From NCBI RefSeq assembly GCF_000526795.1, contig NZ_JAGT01000001.1:2020001-2084000 (forward strand): DNA of 64,000 nucleotides, given 5' to 3'. The notes beneath the pieces are model-generated. The model was not told the origin of the DNA. It searched no databases and saw only the letters and a program-made list of their open reading frames with translations. How positions within the stretch are numbered: position 1 is the stretch's first letter; the number at the start of each line of letters is the position of its first letter. Below, piece by piece: positions 60,603 to 64,000 of the stretch. A program made the position numbers and the translations under genes. This DNA comes from Ruminococcus flavefaciens AE3010. GTDB lineage: Bacteria > Bacillota > Clostridia > Oscillospirales > Ruminococcaceae.

Positions 60603-62240
60603 ATGGACGAAAACAACAACTACAATAATTCTCCCTATGGGAGCAATTATCAGCAGCCCTATGTCCCCAAGCATGAAAAGCCCTCTGAGGAGAGAAGCTT
60701 CGGCGGTATGCAGGGAATAAATGAGCCTGACAGGTTCGGCAGTCCGACGCCTCCGCCGCCGACTCAGAATAACTATTCTCAGAACAGCGGCTACGGGCAG
60801 CCAAGCGGCTATGATCAGTCAGGCGGCTATGCTCAGCCCCGCAGTAATTACAGCCGTCCAAGTCAAAATAACTACGGTCAGTACAATAATAACAGTCAGA
60901 ACAGCTTCGGTCAGCAGGGCTATAATAACAGCGGCTACAACCAGCAGCAGCCCAAACGTCCCGTTTACGACCGCTTTATGTATGAGCCCATTGGTTTCGA
61001 GGAGCTTGACCGCAGACAGAACAACACGGACGACTTCGGCTTATCAGAGAAGAAAAGCCGTCCTACCGGTGAAAAGACTATTGCGGCGCTGTTTCTCATA
61101 CTTGTGATCATAGCAGGAGGAATATCCATATTCGGTATAATCCACGACATCGTCAAGAGCGATGAGATAGTGGACAAGATAGGCAATCCCCAGCAGGTGG
61201 TGCTCTATAAGGAGTCAAAGCCCAAGGGCGCCAACGATGAGGAAAACTTCAGGGACGAAAAAGGCAAGTATACTCCCGAGGGAGTTGCATCTCTGGTAAA
61301 GCCCTCTATCGTAAAGATATACACCTATGCCGATTATTCGTCGTATATTGCAAAAAAGACCGAGGGTACCGGCTCGGGCATAGTTCTCAACGAGGACGGA
61401 TATATCGTCACAAATGCCCATGTCTTAAAGGCTGACGGCTACCATAAGGTTGAGACCAATGACGGCGACTTCTATGACGCAAAGATCATAGGCAGAGACG
61501 CTAAGACCGATATCGCCGTTGTCAAGATCAACGCAAAAGGACTCACCCCTGCTACCCTTGGCGACTCCGATGAAGCTATGGTAGGCGAGCAGGTCATCGC
61601 TATCGGCAACCCCGCAAACCTCTCCAATACCGTTACTGACGGTATCGTTTCAGCTGTGAACCGTAAGATACGCAGCGACTCCACAGGCTTTGAGATGAAC
61701 TGCATACAGACCAACGCCGACATCAGCCCAGGAAACTCGGGCGGTGCACTGGTAAATATGTACGGTCAGGTAATAGGTATCACCTCTTCAAAGTACGTCA
61801 GCGCAGAATTTGAGGGCCTTGGCTTTGCTATCACCATCAATGAAGCCTCTCCCGTTATTGAGGAGCTCATAAAGAACGGCTTCGTGGCAGGCAGATTCCG
61901 TATAGGTATCAGGCTCCGCGGTATGGACACAGAGGCACAGCGAAAGGCTATCGAAGAGGTGCTGGGCTATGAGCTTCCCAAGGACTTTAAGGGCGTTTAT
62001 ATCGACAGCATCGACAAGGACAGCGATATAGCCAATACCGAGCTCAAGGCAGGCGACTTCATCATCGAGATAAACGGCAAGACCGTCAGCACCTACGACG
62101 AGCTCTATGACACCATAAGCAGCCAGTACGAGGCAGGCGACACTGTTCCCGCTGCCTGCGCTCATGTGGATAAGGACGGCAATATAGACTATTACACCAT
62201 TGAGTTCAAGCTCATGGAGGACACCTCGGGCAACTACTGA
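60603..62240 (+). CDS. HtrA/DegP-like serine protease with PDZ domain
   Basis: A 545-residue membrane-anchored protease. The first 150 residues are cytoplasmic and disordered, dominated by Asn, Gln, Tyr, Gly and Ser (NYSQNSGYGQPSGYDQ-like repeats). A membrane helix follows (about 157-182). The trypsin-like domain has His 273 (VTNAHVL), Asp 303 (DAKTDIAVV) and Ser 379 (SPGNSGGAL). A PDZ domain (about 430-530, with LKAGDFIIEINGKTV) ends the protein. HtrA degrades or refolds damaged exported proteins. AAAGGAT precedes the ATG. The low-complexity tail is longer than usual. Confidence 0.93.
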   Translation: MDENNNYNNSPYGSNYQQPYVPKHEKPSEERSFGGMQGINEPDRFGSPTPPPPTQNNYSQNSGYGQPSGYDQSGGYAQPRSNYSRPSQNNYGQYNNNSQNSFGQQGYNNSGYNQQQPKRPVYDRFMYEPIGFEELDRRQNNTDDFGLSEKKSRPTGEKTIAALFLILVIIAGGISIFGIIHDIVKSDEIVDKIGNPQQVVLYKESKPKGANDEENFRDEKGKYTPEGVASLVKPSIVKIYTYADYSSYIAKKTEGTGSGIVLNEDGYIVTNAHVLKADGYHKVETNDGDFYDAKIIGRDAKTDIAVVKINAKGLTPATLGDSDEAMVGEQVIAIGNPANLSNTVTDGIVSAVNRKIRSDSTGFEMNCIQTNADISPGNSGGALVNMYGQVIGITSSKYVSAEFEGLGFAITINEASPVIEELIKNGFVAGRFRIGIRLRGMDTEAQRKAIEEVLGYELPKDFKGVYIDSIDKDSDIANTELKAGDFIIEINGKTVSTYDELYDTISSQYEAGDTVPAACAHVDKDGNIDYYTIEFKLMEDTSGNY

Positions 62241-62635
62241 TCCCGAAGCTTCTTTGGGCGCTTTGAATTGACACCTGCAACTCCCCCTGCTGCACCGAAT
62301 ACGGTAAGCAGGAGGAGTTTTTTTATGCCCGTGATCTCTCCCGAAATACTGAACGCCGCAGCTGCAATGACGATATACATAACAGCTCCGCAGAGCGAGC
62401 CCCCGAAAAGTCCCTTTCTGCGGCGGTATTTGCCGTAGATGTACGCTCCCGTGTAAGCGCCGAATGAAAGAGCTGCGCCTGCAAATGCTCCTGCCATAGA
62501 CATATCCCTCATAACATAAAACAGCAGCGCCGCAAGTAAAGCAGCGGCAGCCAATGTACAACCAAGTCCCAGCAGAACCGCCGCAGCCACGCTCAGCCCA
62601 CTGTTTGTCCAAAGACTTCTTCTGTGTCTGCGCAT
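62234..62635 (-). CDS. TIGR04086-like membrane protein
   Basis: A 133-residue protein with four predicted membrane helices, Ala/Gly-rich (SVAAAVLLGLGCTLAAAALLAALLFYVM, later GAALSFGAYTGAYIYGK), matching the TIGR04086 type that often lies beside yajC. The function is unknown. The start at 62635 follows GGCGGAGG, which is the 3' arm of the yajC terminator. Its 3' end overlaps the htrA stop region by 7 bp in convergent orientation. Confidence 0.82.
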   Translation of the reverse strand: MRRHRRSLWTNSGLSVAAAVLLGLGCTLAAAALLAALLFYVMRDMSMAGAFAGAALSFGAYTGAYIYGKYRRRKGLFGGSLCGAVMYIVIAAAAFSISGEITGIKKLLLLTVFGAAGGVAGVNSKRPKKLRDQ

Positions 62636-62683
62636 AAAAAAGACCTCCGCCATAGAATCCTTATGAATTCTATGCGGAGGTCT
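62636..62683 (-). terminator. yajC terminator, containing the next gene's ribosome site
   Basis: Minus strand AGACCTCCGCATAGAAT, loop of about 8, ATTCTATGGCGGAGGTCT (one bulged base), followed by TTTTTT that runs into the ATG of the TIGR04086-like gene. The 5' arm carries ACCTCC, complementary to the GGAGG on the 3' arm. Confidence 0.9.
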
Positions 62684-62689
62684 GTTATT

Positions 62690-63214
62690 TTATTCTTCTT
62701 CGTCTTCCTTCTTTTTCTTAGACTTCTTATCCTCGGCAGTATCATCAACAACTGCCGCAGTCTCAAGACCTGAAGTCTTCTTGCCGCCTGCCTTGGCTTC
62801 CTTCATGCGCTCCATAGCGGTAACGTTCTCGGTGATAGCCCAGTTCTTGATTCTGAGCTTGTGCTTAGCGCCGCCTGTCTCGATAACGACTGTATCCTCG
62901 CCAACGCTTACAACGATGCCGACGATTCCGCCGCCTGTAACTATCTCGTCGCCTACCTGAAGGCTCTGCTGCATTTCCTTGAGCTCCTTGTCGCGCTTCT
63001 TCTGAGGTCTGATAGCAACGAAGTAGAGCAGTGCGAACATGATAACGAGAGGAATGAGCATACCGCCCATGCTTGCACCTGCGCTCATCTGACCTGTTCC
63101 CTGACTGTTAGCTGCGCCCGCAGCGTCGTCAGCGAAAGCGTTCATAGCTGAAACTCCTGCCATAGCAGCTGTAGCCACAGCGGCAGCAAGAGATGATAAT
63201 ATCTTCTTATTCAT
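62690..63214 (-). CDS. yajC: Preprotein translocase subunit YajC, extended form
   Basis: A 174-residue YajC. The core (about 50-135) has the membrane helix MLIPLVIMFALLYFVAIRPQ followed by KKRDKELKEMQQSLQVGDEIVTGGGIVGIV, the family hallmark. Unlike the usual form of about 90-110 residues, it has an N-terminal hydrophobic signal-like segment (MNKKILSSLAAAVATAAMAGVSAMNAFA) and a Gly/Ser/Met linker, and ends in a Lys/Asp/Glu tail. It assists SecDF-YajC in protein export. The start codon is preceded by a GGAGAATC site. Confidence 0.93.
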   Translation of the reverse strand: MNKKILSSLAAAVATAAMAGVSAMNAFADDAAGAANSQGTGQMSAGASMGGMLIPLVIMFALLYFVAIRPQKKRDKELKEMQQSLQVGDEIVTGGGIVGIVVSVGEDTVVIETGGAKHKLRIKNWAITENVTAMERMKEAKAGGKKTSGLETAAVVDDTAEDKKSKKKKEDEEE

Positions 63215-63338
63215 AATGATTCTCCATTCGTTTTATTTGTATTTCATACGTTTTTTATTATAACACGTTATTTAAAAAAAAGCAAGCCCAACGGCTAAAA
63301 ATCTGCCATAAAACTTATTTATGCCGTAAAAAAATAAC

Positions 63339-63574
63339 CTATGAATAGGATTCCAAAGGGAGTATACTCCCTTTGGTCAGGTCAAGGGTTACTCCCCACA
63401 GGGTGGGGAGATGTCGCAACGCGACAGAGGGGACGGACCCGATTAGGGGGACAGCCCTTGCGGGGATCGGGGCAGCGCCCCGAATACGTAAGGCGCTTCG
63501 CAAGGGGTGAATTTCAAAACAGTCCAGTGGACTGTTTTGAAAAAGGGGACGCCTTGCAAGTGAAGGCGTCCCCT
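63339..63574. repeat. Mosaic hairpin repeat, copy D
   Basis: Order: perfect 24-bp palindrome (63353-63376), CTCCCCA/TGGGGAG, TGTCGC-AAC-GCGACA, a GGGGGAC-type insert, GGGGC-AGC-GCCCC (where copies A-C have AGAGGC-AGC-GCCTCT), AAGGCGCTTCGCAAGG, core ACAGTCC-AGT-GGACTGT and GGGACGCC/GGCGTCCC. Base changes in the stems are matched on both arms. Confidence 0.9.
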
Positions 63575-63586
63575 CAGAGAACAAGC

Positions 63587-63619
63587 ATAAAAAAGCCGCT
63601 CCCGAAAGGGAACGGCTTT
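63587..63619 (-). terminator. Terminator of the ribosomal protein operon (rplQ end)
   Basis: Minus strand AAAGCCGTTCCC, loop TTTC, GGGAGCGGCTTT then T (one G-U pair), 16 bp after the rplQ stop codon. Confidence 0.92.
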
Positions 63620-63635
63620 CTGGTAATATCTGCGA

Positions 63636-63986
63636 TCAAACGAGCTTGATGATAGCCATTTCAGCAGCGTCGCCGTGGCGAGGACCGATCTTTATGATCT
63701 GTGTGTAACCACCGTTTCTCTCTGCATACTTTGGAGCGATCTCGTCGATAAGCTTCTTAGCAACGGACTCCTTAGTGATGTAAGAGAATACCTGACGCTT
63801 GGAGTGCAGATCATCATTTTTACCGATAGTGATCATTTTTTCTGCAACTGCACGAACTTCCTTTGCTCTTGTTACGGTAGTTTCGATCTGACCGTTCTCA
63901 AGCAGGAAAGTTACCATGCCTCTGAGCATAGCCTTTCTATGATCAGATGTTCTGCCCAGTTTTCTTGTACCCGGCATTGTATTCAC
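63636..63986 (-). CDS. rplQ: 50S ribosomal protein L17
   Basis: A 116-residue L17: [42 protein letters not shown] at the N-terminus and [25 protein letters not shown] at the end are diagnostic. It is the normal last gene of the large ribosomal protein operon, after rpoA (expected beyond the right edge). AAGGAGTG precedes the ATG. It ends at a strong terminator. Confidence 0.98.
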   Translation of the reverse strand: MNTMPGTRKLGRTSDHRKAMLRGMVTFLLENGQIETTVTRAKEVRAVAEKMITIGKNDDLHSKRQVFSYITKESVAKKLIDEIAPKYAERNGGYTQIIKIGPRHGDAAEMAIIKLV

Positions 63987-64000
63987 TCCTTTTTATAGTT

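Noticed and set aside
61788..62612. 274-codon minus-strand open frame
   Set aside because: It is antisense to the end of the HtrA-like gene and overlaps the TIGR04086-like gene in another frame; the composition is not protein-like.
63341..63649. Short frames inside the mosaic repeats (also 18437-18640, 20668-20853)
   Set aside because: The translations simply read through hairpin modules and change with each copy. Structure is conserved between copies while frames are not, so these are not genes.

Overview
The window looks like a chromosomal segment of an anaerobic, cellulolytic Ruminococcus (Bacillota, Oscillospiraceae), probably close to R. flavefaciens. This is inferred from several things: a GH9 cellulase ending in dockerin modules of the type seen in that group, an expansin-like protein with a dockerin-like Ca-binding loop, sporulation-family genes (yqfC, yqfD, ylbJ, a Spo0A-like regulator), the CIRCE-groESL arrangement, strong AGGAGG Shine-Dalgarno sites, consensus sigma-A promoters and moderate GC content. 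No species-level claim can be proven from the window alone.

Layout. 1-0.7 kb: the 5' end of a 16S rRNA gene on the minus strand, with two perfect tandem promoters. 0.7-16 kb: a complete type IV pilus locus. On the minus strand run pilC, a pilM-pilN fusion, pilO, a 1074-residue PilX-like protein and two pseudopilins. A prepilin peptidase (pilD) reads the other way. Then come pilB, pilT, the major pilin behind its own strong promoter and terminator, an S41 protease and one more pseudopilin. 16.5-24.7 kb: uvrC, a DUF5662 gene overlapping a LacI-type regulator, a TPR protein and an 832-residue Ala/Pro/Gln-rich repeat protein. 25.3-43 kb, plus strand: a GT2 glycosyltransferase and two exported proteins, then a long purine run (purE, purC, purF, purM, purN, purO, purH transformylase, purD) interleaved with unrelated genes: DUF4272, HAD proteins, an expansin, lipoproteins and small membrane proteins. 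Together these pur genes cover PRPP to IMP except the PurL and PurB steps, which are not in the window; bifunctional PurH is replaced by separate PurO and AICAR transformylase proteins.

43-48.6 kb: the GH9-CBM3-double-dockerin cellulase, then yqfC-yqfD divergent from ylbJ. 48.6-52 kb: CIRCE-groES-groEL, a 57-residue membrane protein and pspA. 52-57 kb: GT-C glycosyltransferase, O-antigen-ligase-like protein, a Tim44-like zinc-ribbon protein and a frameshifted paralogue. 57-62.2 kb: a Spo0A-like protein with a degenerate receiver, a structured RNA behind a perfect promoter, and an OmpR regulator, histidine kinase and HtrA protease set. 62.2-64 kb: TIGR04086-type membrane protein, yajC and rplQ.

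The most unusual material is non-coding. It includes four copies of a mosaic repeat made of small hairpin modules with compensatory changes between copies, inverted arrays of 7-bp units that start exactly at stop codons, two intrinsic terminators whose 3' arm is also the Shine-Dalgarno region of the next gene, and a pseudoknot-capable RNA at 58.15-58.30 kb.
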